A program made the translations under genes and the position numbers. A model generated the notes under the pieces. It was not told the origin of the DNA, ran no database searches, and saw nothing but the letters and a program-made list of their open reading frames with translations. From contig OY282560.1 of NCBI GenBank assembly GCA_958295665.1, positions 43,152,333 to 43,216,332 on the forward strand: a DNA stretch of 64,000 nucleotides, given 5' to 3'. Positions 1 through 10,355 of this stretch are shown here, in pieces. This DNA is from Tipula vernalis (taxonomy: Eukaryota; Arthropoda; Insecta; Diptera; Tipulidae). Position 1 is the first letter of the stretch, and every line of letters starts with the position of its first letter.

Positions 1-791
1 GATTCATTTCAACAAGAGGTATGTGCAAAAACATATTTTGTGATAATGGTACGAATTTTGTAGGAGCAAATTCTTCCTTACACGAGTTGTACCAGTTATT
101 CAAAAATCAACATTGTAACGACGGGATTTTGCGCATATGTCAAGACGGTATGATAAATTGGCGTTTTGCTCCACCATTGGCCCCACATTTCGGTGGGATC
201 TACAAAGCTGCCGTAAAATCCGCGAAGCACCATTTACGTCGGATAATGGGGGACTCATCCTTAACGTATGAAGAGATGAATACAGCATTTAAGCAAGTGG
301 AAGCTGTATTAAATTCACGGCCATTGACCCCACTATCATCAGACCCGAACGATCTGGAGGCAATTACTCCCGGGCATTTTCTAGTCGGACGACCTCTCAC
401 GGCAATTATGGAGCCGAATATCGAAAATGAAAAGGTGCCGTATTTAAAACGGTGGCGCCATGTTCAGCAATTACATCAGCACTTCTGGTCGCGTTGGACT
501 AATGAGTACCTCCTAGGGATGTAGCATCACAGAAAATGGTCAACATCATCGCGGAACATTGATGTCGAAGAACTCGTTCTCGTAAAGGAAGACAATGTGC
601 CACCTCTGAGGTGGAAAATGGGTCGTGTGTTGGAGGTTTATCCGGGAAGCGATAAATTGGTTAGGGTGGTCACTCTAAAAACTCAAGGGGGCATTATAAA
701 AAGGCCAGTTACCAAAATCTGTCCTTTTCCGTCGATGGGTACGGAATCGATGTTGAAAGCTGGAAGCATTCAAGGCGGGGATGATGAATAA
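1..791 (+). pseudogene. BEL/Pao integrase C-terminal half and DUF5641 tail (BEL-1), broken
   Basis: This is the 3' end of a BEL/Pao polyprotein that enters the window already open. The first part (to 522) reads an integrase core with CDNGTNFVGA (second catalytic Asp), then APHFGGIYKAAVKSAK, with LNSRPLTPLSSD and TPGHFLVGRPL further on, all hallmark BEL/Pao integrase stretches. The frame stops at TAG (522-524), where the DUF5641 region should continue. A second frame from 597 to 791 reads VPPLRWKMGRVLEVYPG, which is the DUF5641 beta-barrel tail. So one frameshift or nonsense lesion separates two parts of one gene. The integrase would insert reverse-transcribed cDNA in the nucleus. The first catalytic Asp and upstream domains lie outside the window. 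Family assignment is firm. The element is not functional as read. Confidence 0.9.
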
Positions 792-1170
792 TCTTCGTAA
801 TTTAATTTTTATTATACCTTATTATTCTCTAATTTCAAAATCATTCATTTTTATTTTTATTAATTCATATTGCATTTAAAACTTTTTGGTCACCCTCATT
901 TAACATCCGTACATACATAATTATCATATTTTTGTTTATATAACGTTCAAACCATTAAATCTGCTGATTTGGGTTTGCGTTATATCCATGACGTAATTAA
1001 TTGTTAATTTCTAGTTTGTTAACGTAAAATAAAATCAATTGCATATCGAATATTGGAGAAGTAACATCCAATAAATTATTGTGCTTTCAAAAATCAATGC
1101 ATTTTTATAAATATCATAAATTGAATAAAATAAATTAGTCGCCACGGTGAAATAAAGTGCTTGGCAAAGT
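782..1170 (+). repeat. Probable 3' LTR of BEL-1
   Basis: A purine-rich stretch (about 773-781, AAGGCGGGG) lies at the end of the BEL-1 coding region, and the following sequence begins TGATGA, as expected for a polypurine tract and LTR start. The remainder is AT-rich noncoding DNA. The 5' partner LTR is outside the window, so the LTR end is only a guess from the change of sequence character near 1140-1170. Confidence 0.3.
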
Positions 1171-1189
1171 TTTTTTTTTGATTTAATCA

Positions 1190-1870
1190 TTTTCGACGAA
1201 ATTGGCTGGAATCTTGGAAAGGCCCAAGATTATACAGTTGTTCTATTTGATGCTGGAGACTAGGAAGATTGCTTGTATTAGCTAAGTATGTTAAAGTAAA
1301 TTAGGCGGACAAAAACATCATAGGCAGTTTTTCGCAATATTTCTTGAATTTGAGCCATGACCGAGGGAATTCTCCAGAGCCGGAATTAACCAACTTTATA
1401 TAATGATTCACTTAAAGAATCGACTTCACATCTCAAATCTCAGATATAGAATTTTAGTAAACGTGCTACCTAGTACCATTTGGAGCTGGAGACCTACTAA
1501 CTGCCTAGATTGGTTCTTTATGTTAAGAAAAAAAAAATGGTAAACAATTTTTTGACTAGCAGTACCAACCATAATATGATTAGTAGAAATCCGGGATTTT
1601 TCTTGAATTTGGCTCATATTTTAATTAAAAAATCTGACCCCAAATGGTATGCCCCAAGAAATTCTTCAGATCGTGAACAATTCGATTTTATATTAAGAAC
1701 TACTTGACTAGACATAAAATTTCACTAAAATCCATTGACTAAAGTGCATGTTCCATTTGGTGCTTGAAATTTAGTAAATTGCCTGAGATTGGCTATGTAT
1801 ATTCAACTTAGGAATGATACATTTTTTCGGCTAGATTTCGATATTTTCATAACCTAAATACTTCTTTCTA
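1190..1870. repeat. Degenerate tandem repeat, about 240-275 bp period
   Basis: Related blocks recur at about 1251, 1490 and 1765. Each holds a GCTGGAGAC- or GTGCTTGAAA-like stretch, then GATTGGCTATGTAT- or GATTGGTTCTTTATG-like sequence. Phrases such as TTCTTGAATTTGAGCCAT (about 1340) and TTCTTGAATTTGGCTCAT (about 1600) also repeat. The copies are diverged and contain no sustained coding frame. The array lies between BEL-1 and gypsy-1. Confidence 0.5.
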
Positions 1871-2098
1871 TAAAAGCTATATGGTAAATTATAAAATGAT
1901 TTTGTAAGCGGTCGTGGCGTTACAAAAAAATAACAAAGGTGGAGATTCCAACCAATGGGTCAAACGGGAGTCGGCACATTATACAATTTACAAACGAGCG
2001 TTCGAAATTTGTTAACGAGACGTTAAACATTCCGATAATTACTTCATTTTGATTTCAAGTCGGAATTGATTTCCTGGGAAGCATAATTCCATTAAACG

Positions 2099-2884
2099 GT
2101 GCTACGGGCGAACAGCCAAAACCTACGGGCTCACAAAACCAAAAATGTTCCACCAACCCCACTTGATGCAAACATCACGGGTGACAGTACAGACGTGAAT
2201 ATGAAGATCGCAGGACAAACTAAATTAAACCTGCCGCCATTCTGGCATAACCAAGCAAATAGCTGGTTCCAACTGGCGGAGATCCAGTTTGAGCTCCGTG
2301 GAATCACCGCCCAAAAATCAAAATACGCACATATGTTAAGTTGTATCGCACCCGAGACATTCGCAATAATAACGGACTTCTTCCAAAAGCCGCCACAAGA
2401 AAATCATTATAACGAACTGAAACAAACGTTATTGGCGCGCCTCGAACCCACCGACGAACAAAAATTGGAAGCATTATTGTCGGAGCAAAACCTTGGCAAC
2501 TGTCGCCTATCAGAGGCATTGCGTCATATACGCGCACTAGCTGGCAAGAATAAACTGGTCAGCGAAAGATGCGTCCGATCAATCTGGTTGAGGAAAATGC
2601 CCGAGCTAATTAGAATCGCACTAGCGGCCCAACCAGACACGACAAAAATCTACGAATTGGCAGCGACGGCTGATCGGATGTTTGATATAATGAACATTGG
2701 TCCCCGATCAAATCGCCAAGTTCGCGAGGTGCAACCCTCTTATAGTCAAAATACCAATAGACAGTCGAGAAGTAGAGTGCAGACGAATCGTGACCACAGT
2801 AGAGACAATCATTCTCCTGCACCTACCGGCACGATCGCAGATCGCCTGGCCCGCTTAGAATCCATATTAGATAATCTATGTTGA
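2099..2884 (+). pseudogene. gypsy-1 Gag (capsid) ORF
   Basis: An uninterrupted 261-residue frame opens with a run rich in Thr, Pro and Asn, then reads LPPFWHNQANSWFQLAEIQF, the typical start of the retrotransposon Gag capsid fold in insect Ty3/gypsy elements. RIALAAQPDTTKIYELAATADRMFD closes the capsid C-terminal part, and a basic Arg/Ser/Asn-rich tail follows (about residues 200-240), suited to RNA binding. No CCHC zinc knuckle is seen inside the frame. The frame begins without an ATG at 2099; the first in-frame Met is near 2199, so the true start is uncertain. Gag would assemble the particle that packages the element RNA. The frame stops at 2884 and the link to protease (2885-3059) is out of frame. 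Confidence 0.8.
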
Positions 2885-3059
2885 AGAGAGAGAAACACCA
2901 ATAACAATACCAACAACCACCAACGGGGTTTATGTTGATATCATTATAAGTTCGGTAAAGCAGCTAAAAATGCTACAATCCGTGCAACTGGCGTAAACCG
3001 AGTTCAACTGCCAGCATGAAGGTCGATCCGAACACAAAAAACTAAAAATTCAGCGGGTT

Positions 3060-3569
3060 TTGATCAACACATCGAACAGCCACATTAAATCTGCAAAAAC
3101 AAACATTAAAACCTCGACTCGTCCACACATACACAATAAACTAACAAAATTAACCTATTTGATAGATACTGGCGCTGACCTATCGGTTATTCCAGTCTTT
3201 AACTTCAAACATTTATATACTATTCATAAACGAAACCCCGATCTAGTCTTATCGGCCGCCAATGGAACACCCATCCTTACTTACGGCACAAAGTTGCTAC
3301 AGGTGGATCTCGGACTAAAACGAACCTTCACGCACGCTTTTATCATAGCTGCTGTGAATCGTCCGATCATTGGCGCCGATTTTCTATGCAAATTCGGACT
3401 TCTTGTTGACCTAAAAAACAAACAGCTGGTTGATTCAGCGACTAAGCTGTCAATCAATGCCACCATGGTTCGCGTCGACACACCGACACCGATCCATTTC
3501 ACGGTCAACAATGATTACGGTACTCTGCTTAAACAATTTCCTTCTTTTAACAGCAGAGCCGAACTATAA
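3060..3569 (+). pseudogene. gypsy-1 aspartic protease domain
   Basis: The 169-residue frame contains LIDTGADLSVIP with the catalytic Asp at about residue 36, followed by a flap-like segment and RPIIGADFLCKFGLLVD near residue 100, the second conserved protease motif (Ile-Ile-Gly-Ala-Asp-Phe). This is a pepsin-like retroviral-type protease that matures the Gag-Pol polyprotein by homodimerising. Both hallmark motifs are intact. The frame runs on toward the RT linker and ends at 3569, just before a deletion junction around 3590-3611, so protease and RT are no longer joined in frame. Confidence 0.85.
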
Positions 3570-4290
3570 CTTACCAGTCCGACATAACGTGGTCCACCAT
3601 ATTGTGGACCATGTAGGCTAGATCCAATCCGTCACAAAGCTGCTTTCACTGAATTTCAGCACATGCTGGAATTAGGGATTTGTCGGCCATCGGCATCTCC
3701 CGTCTCGTGCCCTTTGCACATGGTCAAGAAAAAAGATCAAGATTAGAGACTATGTGGGGATTATCGTTTAAACTCGGTCACAACACCTGATCGCTAACCG
3801 ATACCCCGCATCCATCCAAAATTTCTCCATGCATTTACATGGTTGCAAAATTTTCTCCAAAATTGATCTAGTCTGAGCGTATCACTTAATTCCCGTTGCG
3901 CCGGAAGATGTTCACAAAACGGCAATAACGACCCCATTTGGCATCTTCGAGTTCACTCGAACGCCATTCGGTCTACGAAACGCCGCACAAACATTTCAGC
4001 GCTTCATGAACGAAGTTGTTCGTGAACTAGAATTTGTTTTCGTCTACATTGACGATATTCTTGTTGCTTCGCACACTGAGGAACAGCACAAACTACACTT
4101 GGAACAATTGTTCAACAAGTTAGCACAGTTTGACGTGCATATCAAGAGCGCAAAATGCGTCTTTGGCGCAACCACTCTTGATTTCCTCAGCCACAAGATT
4201 ACACCTGATGGTATTCTACCATCAGACGAACGAATTAACGCAATCAGAGAATTTCCAGCTCCTACTTCAATTAAAAGTATTCAGTGATTT
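3570..4290 (+). pseudogene. gypsy-1 reverse transcriptase, fragmented
   Basis: RT fragments occur in several frames: SPVSCPLHMVKKKD near 3700, then DYR-L-NS-TTPD-like fingers, TPFGIFEFTRTPFGLRNAAQ near 3930-3990, and FVYIDDILVAS within the open stretch 4006-4287. The YIDD catalytic box is intact. The stretch continues with the primer-grip region and DFLSHKITPDGILPSDERI. Breaks include a deletion at about 3604-3620 that removes the conserved linker before the fingers, an altered DRYPIPHI region near 3790, and a stop at 4285. RT would copy element RNA into cDNA. As read it cannot yield one protein. Confidence 0.85.
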
Positions 4291-4296
4291 GTCGGT

Positions 4297-5313
4297 ATGG
4301 TAAATTACTACAATCGATTTATACCGAAACTCGCACCAATTCACGGCCACGTGGCATCTTTATTCAAAAAGCCCAAGACCGCCAAGAACTTCTCTTCAAC
4401 CGACGAATGCCAACAAGCATTCACATCGTTGAAAACTGAATTGGAACAGAGAACACTTCTGGCACACCCACTAAGTGACTCAAAGCTTAGTTTGAATACT
4501 GACGCATCAAACACTGCCGTCGATGTAGTACTTCAACAGTACCATAACGAGCGTTGGGAGCCCTTGGGATTCATTTCGAAGAACCTCTCAGATGCCGAAA
4601 AGAAATATTCAGCATTCGACAGGGAATTACTCGCAATTTATCTGGCAGTCAAACACTTCAGATATTTTGTTGAAGGTCGATATTTTACAATCTACACCGA
4701 CCACAAATCTCTGACACGAGCGATTCAGTCAAAAACTGAACATAATCCAAGGCAATCACGCCACTTGGATTATCTAACTCAAGTTACTTCGGAGATTCAA
4801 CATGTTTCCGGACATGACAACGTTGTCGCGGACACGTTATCCCGCACTACTGACAATGAAACGGCCACAGTCGAAACACATTTCGACTTGAGCAAAATTG
4901 CGAACACTCAAAAAGTTGACCTAGAACTTCAGAATTTATTTTGTGGTTCCGAATGTCACACTAGTTCATCATTGAAACTAGAAATTTTTAAGTTACCTGA
5001 CCTTGAAATCGTATGCGAAACATCCACTGGGTACAATCACCCATACATTTCAGAATCACTACGTCGAACCATTTTCGACACACTGCATAACATTTCGCAT
5101 TCTGGTGTCCGAGCAACTCGTAAATTGATCGCTGCTCGTTACTTTTGGCCCAGTATAAACAAAGACGTAGGCAATTGGGCTCAGTCTTGTTTATCTTGCC
5201 AACGCGCAAAAATTCAACGCCATGCAAAATCACCCCTTGACAAATTCGAAATTCCACATGGTCGATTTGAACATATCCATATAGATATCGTAGGGCCCCC
5301 ATCCTCCATGTAA
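4297..5313 (+). pseudogene. gypsy-1 RT thumb, RNase H and integrase zinc domain
   Basis: A 338-residue open stretch starts MVNYYNRFIPKLAPIHG, the RT connection seen in Ty3/gypsy elements. RNase H follows: LNTDASNTAVDVVLQQ (catalytic Asp), DRELLAIYLAVKHF (catalytic Glu) and IYTDHKSLTRAI (third acidic residue). The integrase N-terminal H2C2 zinc domain is clear in HNISHSGVRATRKLIAARYF and SCLSCQRAKIQRHAKSP. The frame ends with HIDIVGPPSSM, just before the first integrase catalytic Asp, at a small insertion near 5310 that shifts the frame. Apart from that break, the acidic and zinc ligands look normal. Confidence 0.88.
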
Positions 5314-6093
5314 CGGATATACACATTTACTTATCTGTGTCGATCGTTTCACTCGCTGGCCCGAAGCTTACTGTATGACCAATATGTCTGCGAGAACCAT
5401 TGCCATCACCTTCGTAAACAACTACGTATCTCGATTCGGCGTACCCCTTACGATCACAACTGATCAAGGAACGCAATTTGAGTTAAAGCTTTTCACCGAG
5501 TTAACAAAACTCCTTGGCTCAAACCGAATACGTACAACGGCTTACCACGCACAAGCCAATGGCATAGTCGAACGCTTTCACCGGCAACTCAAAGCCGGGC
5601 TAATGGCCAGAAGCAATACAACTCATTGGAGCTCAGAAATCCCAATCATTTTACTTGGCATCCGAGCAACAGTGAAAGAAGATCTATGTATGGTCAAACC
5701 ATTAAATTACCTGGTGAGTTCTTTGTTGAAAATCCTCTTTCACCAATTCCAACTACTGATACAGTCATCGACCAACTACGTGAAACAATGCAAAACCTTG
5801 TACCAAAATGCACCCGTCAGTCCAAGCAAGACGACGTTTTTGTTCCAAAATCGCTCAATAATTGCGATTTTGTGTTCGTAAGAACAGAGAAGGTTCGCAC
5901 CGGATTATCACCTCCATACGAAGGTCCATATAAAGTCATTCGACGCCTTCGCAAACAATTGACCGTGTTGATTAATGGTAAAAATCAAACCATTTCAATC
6001 GACCGGCTCAAACCGGCTTACGGCATAGTGTGTTCCACTGAAAAAAAATCAGTTTGTAAAACATCTAAAACTGTCCGAATTTCAGCCGAATAA
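5314..6093 (+). pseudogene. gypsy-1 integrase core and C-terminal domain, frameshifted
   Basis: The core reads CVDRFTRWPEAY (5338-5373, first Asp), ITTDQGTQFE (second Asp) and IVERFHRQLKAGLMARSN (catalytic Glu), so the D-D-E triad is present. A frameshift near 5640 moves reading from one stretch (5375-5881) to another (5626-6093). The second holds the C-terminal part, with a DFVFVRTEKVRTGLSPPYEG barrel-like motif and FYKVI- and IDRLKPAY-like stretches common to Ty3/gypsy integrase tails. The frame ends at a TAA at 6091. No chromodomain is apparent. Confidence 0.85.
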
Positions 6094-6132
6094 ACATTTT
6101 TTTGTGGAGGGATTTAACTTGCGGGGGAGTCA

Positions 6133-6560
6133 TGTAGTGATTCACTCATGTAATTCGTTTATTCCATTCATTTATCCCTACAATTGTTCGAAATATAACC
6201 CATTTCGAGTATTAAATATTATTGTATTTAAATGTTTTTGAACGGCTCTTTTCAGAATAGTAGTGACAACTACAGAACATTTTGACAACTAACATACTCT
6301 AGGTTTGTTTCTGTACTACTTAATAAAATCTTGGATACATTTAGTGCAACAACTAAAATCTTTACCACCATCTTATGTCTGCATTGGCAACTAACATTCT
6401 TAGCACATACACTTTTGATTATTTTAACTTTTTAGTACGCCGTTAGTGCAAGAATAATCACTGCATATTTTTCGATTTTCGTAACGTCTCAAATAGACGC
6501 ACATAAAAAAAGACAAAAATACATACTGGTTAACTCTCGTATCTCGCAAGCAACAGAGCT
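6133..6560 (+). repeat. Probable 3' LTR of gypsy-1
   Basis: The sequence immediately downstream of the polypurine tract begins TGTAGTGATTCACTCATG, a plausible Ty3/gypsy LTR start. The sequence stays noncoding and AT-rich to about 6560, where composition changes to A/T runs. Lacking a matching 5' LTR, the right boundary is a guess. Confidence 0.35.
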
Positions 6561-6879
6561 TTTTTATATTTTTTAAATATAAAACTGATGTGTTTTGGAC
6601 TTTATTTTTTAATAATAATTAATTAATAAAAACGCTGTATCAGCCCACATAAGTGTTAAAGTTCCTTGCCCAGAATTTTTAGAAAAGGAAGGATTTCTAT
6701 TTTAGTTTTAAAATTAAACCTTCACACTTCCTACAAAACACATTATGCTTTCCCAGAAGAAATTCATACAATATAATATTAATTCAACATCAACATCACC
6801 TTAACCAATCCCATTTCCATTTGCCCAATTCATAATCGGTTAAAAAATGGAGGTGTGGCAGACACACGACTTTCTTTTA

Positions 6880-7310
6880 CGAACAGAGAATTTTACGAAC
6901 AGAGAATTTTGAGAATTTTTTTTATTTTGTTTTGTTTTTAATTTTTGGAAACATTTTGTATTAAGTAATTTTTTGTAAACCTTATACTTTTTAAGATATT
7001 TGCAAAATAAATTTTCTGGACCAAGGGAGTGGCCACTTCCGGTTAGCCGATTTGGAGTAAAATTCACTGGGACCTTCCAATTTATCAAAAAAGCTTAAAT
7101 CTGAAATTTCAGTTCGATTGGTTAAACCATCTTGGCTGTAGAGAGGACACAGACCGACCGACAGACTGACAGACTGACAGATAGACACCATTTCGAAATC
7201 CACTTTTTCGGACTCAGGGGACCTCAAAACAGATAAATCTCTAAAAATCTCAAGGTCCAAAATTTCATGATTACTATACTTTATTTTACTAGAGTAAAAG
7301 AAAGTAAAAA
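6880..7310 (-). repeat. Dispersed repeat with GACN-rich core
   Basis: A moderately GC-rich island in AT-rich surroundings. It has CAGACCGACCGACAGACTG-type tetranucleotide repetition at about 7150-7190 and the segment TTCGGACTCAGGGGACCTC near 7207-7225. It ends in an A/T tail with TTTACTAGAGTAAAAGAAAG (about 7287). Read on the minus strand it gives a short frame with VSLSVGLCPLYSQDGLTNRT. I believe this is a widespread insect interspersed repeat because of its style, but I cannot name the family. A direct repeat of ACGAACAGAGAATTTT sits at its left side (about 6878-6910). No ORF worth calling a gene. Confidence 0.45.
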
Positions 7311-8322
7311 AGCCAAGTTACAGACTAATTTTCCATATTCAAAACCTTCCTCTAAAAATCATTTAAGAATCCCATTTTCATCGTACCGTTGCAGAAATAA
7401 GAATTTCCATACTGGTTAGCCTAATTCAAAAATTTTATCTGATGGATCTATTTTCTAGTTAAAAATATTTCTCAGGTGGAATCTGTGATGATTCCAGAAT
7501 TTCTCCTAGCTGCTGTTTGAAAAAAAAAACAGGATCTGATGTGTTTCATCGCAATACTTATAAATAACATATTTGAAATATGTACCTTGGCAGGTACAAA
7601 TTTTGTGGTTTTGAGGAATGCCAAAATATATTGATTTGTGGCGGGCTACAGATACAGTAGAAACAGAAATATATATTTCCATCGGGAGATTTCCCAATAA
7701 AACTATTAGAATTTTCTTACATACTCGTAATATTTCCCATTTTTTCTCCCGGTTTTGGGAACAAGTCGGTCATAACGAGATGGGGAAACAAGTCGGTCAT
7801 AACGAGATGACGTTTTGATAAACAAACAAAACGTCATAACAATACATGTACGACGAAAAATAAAGTTTCTTCTCAGTTGCGTAGGGTGACATCTACCCTG
7901 CAGTCCATGAAGGAAAAAACATTCGTTTGGGTGGTTTGGTGAATTCAATCAAACCAAGCAGGGAAAGTCGCGTTAGCCGGAAAAACAATAAACGTTACAT
8001 AAATAGGAAAATGGTGAAAGAAAAAAACTCAATAATCGCTAAACGGTTGCGAGCAATGAGGTCAATAAAAATCCATATTGCTAGTCGTGAGATACAATTA
8101 ATATAATTCATTAATTAAATACCGATCAGTGTAAAACAACATTTTGTAACGGTTATAAATAAATAAACATTTATTATAAAAACTATTGTAAATAAAAATG
8201 TATAAAAGATAATTCGTGCGCGTTTATATTAAAGATAAAAAATATTTGTGTCAACATAACTTCTGCCCACAAATATATTTGTGGGTAACAAGAGACCACA
8301 GATTAATAAATAATTTTTTACT
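7311..8322. other. Noncoding AT-rich stretch
   Basis: No convincing coding frame is seen. Two small structures stand out. A 23-base direct repeat lies at 7760-7782 and 7787-7809 (27 bp apart; core AGTCGGTCATAACGAGATG). A perfect 20-base palindrome, CCCACAAATATATTTGTGGG, lies at 8266-8285. Confidence 0.6.
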
Positions 8323-9566
8323 ATTTGCAACAACAACGTGGGTGTGAGGTGAGTAAATGCTCTTCAAAGAGGATAGGCGTGTTTTTTCTATCCTATTCAA
8401 ACATTTTATTTTATTTTATTTTTTGTTTTATTTATATGGTTTATGTAGTGTAGTGTTATGTATATACTTTATATACATACGTATATTATATACATTAATT
8501 ATAATTATAATTTTAATTTAAATTTTATTAATTTCAGTTTTTAGTGAAATAATCATTAAAGTGAAAGTGAAATAATTTAAAGTATTATTTTGGAAAATGC
8601 AATCTACCGGGATTCATAGATAAAGAGATGAAAATTATGAATTTCTTGATTAAGTGCATGATTTTGACTTTTGTGTGATTGTACATAGATTTTAAATACC
8701 AAAATCTATTAATTGGATCGTATTAAAATAGATTTTTACTTAAATTGACATACGTCGTAGTTAATTTCATATTTGATTTGATTTTTACACATATTTCAAT
8801 ATATTCTTGTGTTTTATTTTATGTACAACCGACACAATACATTCTTGAAGCTTGATACATAGCAAAACCAACAAAATGTTTATACTAGCCGTCTCGTTCG
8901 CTCTTTACACAGATCCTATCAAGGAAATGTACTATATATTATTGGTGTTTTTGTCTTATAATATTTAAACAACAACAAAAACAGAGAGATATTTTTTGCT
9001 GGTTTTGGTATAGTCGTTACAGATATTTTCAGTATCTTGATACATAGATCAGGAATGTTTGTATATTCGCTATAAAGATATTATCTGTATATAATATAAT
9101 GTAAATATGATAAGTCTCCTGTTACGCACATGGAAGATTGTAGAAAAGTATTTGCTTTAAATGTGTGTTGGTGGTTTAGTATATAAGATTCTGTTATTTT
9201 TATTTTGGTGTTGTTTTCTCTCTTTGTGTTTTTTGAATTCATGAAACAACCATAGTGTTCTAAATGAAACATGAACTATACAAACACAACGAAATTTTAG
9301 TGTATTCGACTCAAATAGGATTCTTATACTTTGTATAATCGAATAAGTTTGAGTCGAATTGGAAACTGCCTTATATAATCCATATAAAATAGTAAACCAT
9401 ATTGTACTAATAATTTACTATCAATCACATTGGTGTCTGTAAGCGGGTCGAGTTTGTCCCAACTAATATTCCTATCCTATCCTTCGGTTTTGTTCCTGCG
9501 ATAATGCTTGGCCGTACACTCATAATCAATCAATCAATCATCAATTTGCAACAACAACATGGGTGT
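8323..9566 (+). mobile_element. Putative retroposed insertion of ~1.2 kb with (AATC)n tail and long flanking direct repeats
   Basis: A 23-base sequence at 8323-8345 recurs at 9544-9566 with one mismatch (core TTTGCAACAACAAC). The sequence just before the second copy ends in a short tetranucleotide tail, ATAATCAATCAATCAATCAT (about 9523-9542), as at the 3' end of many non-LTR elements. The 3' part (about 9430-9520: TAAGCGGGTCGAG, CCTATCCTATCCTTCGG, GCTTGGCCGTACACTC) is richer in G and C than the rest and resembles a LINE or SINE 3' UTR. No ORF is preserved in the 1.2 kb. The likely reading is a 5'-truncated or non-autonomous retroposon flanked by target duplications. The family is unknown. Confidence 0.55.
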
Positions 9567-9895
9567 AGTCTCAGTTTACAATGAACGTAAAATTTATAGT
9601 GCTTACTAATATAAATTTAGTAGTATTTGTTGCTAGTGTTTTATGTATTTAGAATAAGTAAATAAACTGTAGCAATTTCATTAATAAAACAGAGTAAACT
9701 TAAACATCAAAACATAAGTTTATTACTCAAACCAGTTGGATCCCACCAGCTGTAATCTAACTGGACTTCCTCCAATTAATTAAAAACCACCACCGATAAT
9801 TTAATTAGTTGGTTCGTTAATCCAACAATTTTTATTCTCACTAACTAAAATTATAAACTGTTGGAAATTAACATCAAGTCAAAATCAAGAAAATA
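9567..9895. other. Noncoding AT-rich flank of gypsy-2
   Basis: No coding frame or RNA gene is visible. It contains only AT-rich sequence with short A/T runs, and ends at the 5 bp target duplication ATTTC of gypsy-2. Confidence 0.6.
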
Positions 9896-9900
9896 ATTTC

Positions 9901-10128
9901 TGATATGTATGTCGACATTAATGCCTCCACCTGTACTTAATTTCAAATTAATATCTAAATATGAATTGTAATTTCTCGCTCTCCTTAGTATTATATATCT
10001 CCTACTAATTTATTAGTATTAAGTATATTTTGAATTAAATAAATGATGTATGGTCGTTCTCTTATTTTTGGACCACCGTCGAAGCGACATCTTATTTTGT
10101 ATGGATACAAATTATTCGCGACAGATTA
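9901..10128 (+). repeat. 5' LTR of gypsy-2
   Basis: It begins TGATATGTATGTCGACATTA and ends CGCGACAGATTA, and matches 18470-18696 almost completely. It contains an AATAAA-type signal (GAATTAAATAAATGATG, about 10032). It is followed after two bases by the primer-binding site. The LTR would supply promoter and polyadenylation functions for the element RNA. Confidence 0.92.
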
Positions 10129-10150
10129 TTTGGCGACGAGAATAAAATAT
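10129..10150 (+). promoter_or_regulatory. Primer-binding site of gypsy-2
   Basis: TTTGGCGACGAGAATAAAAT directly abuts the 5' LTR. TGGCGACGAG is a start seen in many insect Ty3/gypsy elements at the tRNA-primed minus-strand initiation site. The exact tRNA cannot be assigned here. Confidence 0.6.
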
Positions 10151-10355
10151 TTTTTAAGTCGTGCAAAGGATAATAATTCTGTAATATATTTATAAAATAA
10201 TTTATAATATATTGGTAAGCATACAGTTAAATATTACACGGATAATTCATAGTGAATAAATTGAAACAAAACAGTTACATATAATAAGTAAATAAATAAC
10301 TGTGCATAAATTAGCATATGATAAAATTGCATTGACGAAAGTCAACAGCAACAAA

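Larger units (their letters stand above)
1900..6560 (+). mobile_element. Ty3/gypsy LTR retrotransposon, degenerate (gypsy-1)
   Basis: The order gag (2099-2884), aspartic protease (3060-3569), reverse transcriptase (3570-4290), RNase H and integrase zinc domain (4297-5313), then integrase core and tail (5314-6093) is the Ty3/gypsy order. No env-like ORF follows. A polypurine tract (GCGGGGGAG, 6121-6129) precedes a probable 3' LTR starting TGTAGTGA at 6133. I could not match a 5' LTR upstream of gag, so the left boundary is approximate and the 5' LTR may be lost or highly diverged. Several frameshifts and stops separate the domains, yet YIDD of RT and the integrase D-D-E residues are still readable. 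Confidence 0.85.

Noticed and set aside
1900..2098. 5' LTR and primer site of gypsy-1
   Set aside because: I could not find any stretch matching the probable 3' LTR (from 6133), so no 5' LTR is called.
6991..7260. Minus-strand 89-codon frame with VSLSVGLCPLYSQDG
   Set aside because: It falls in a dispersed repeat with GACN repetition; the frame looks like a by-product of the repeat.
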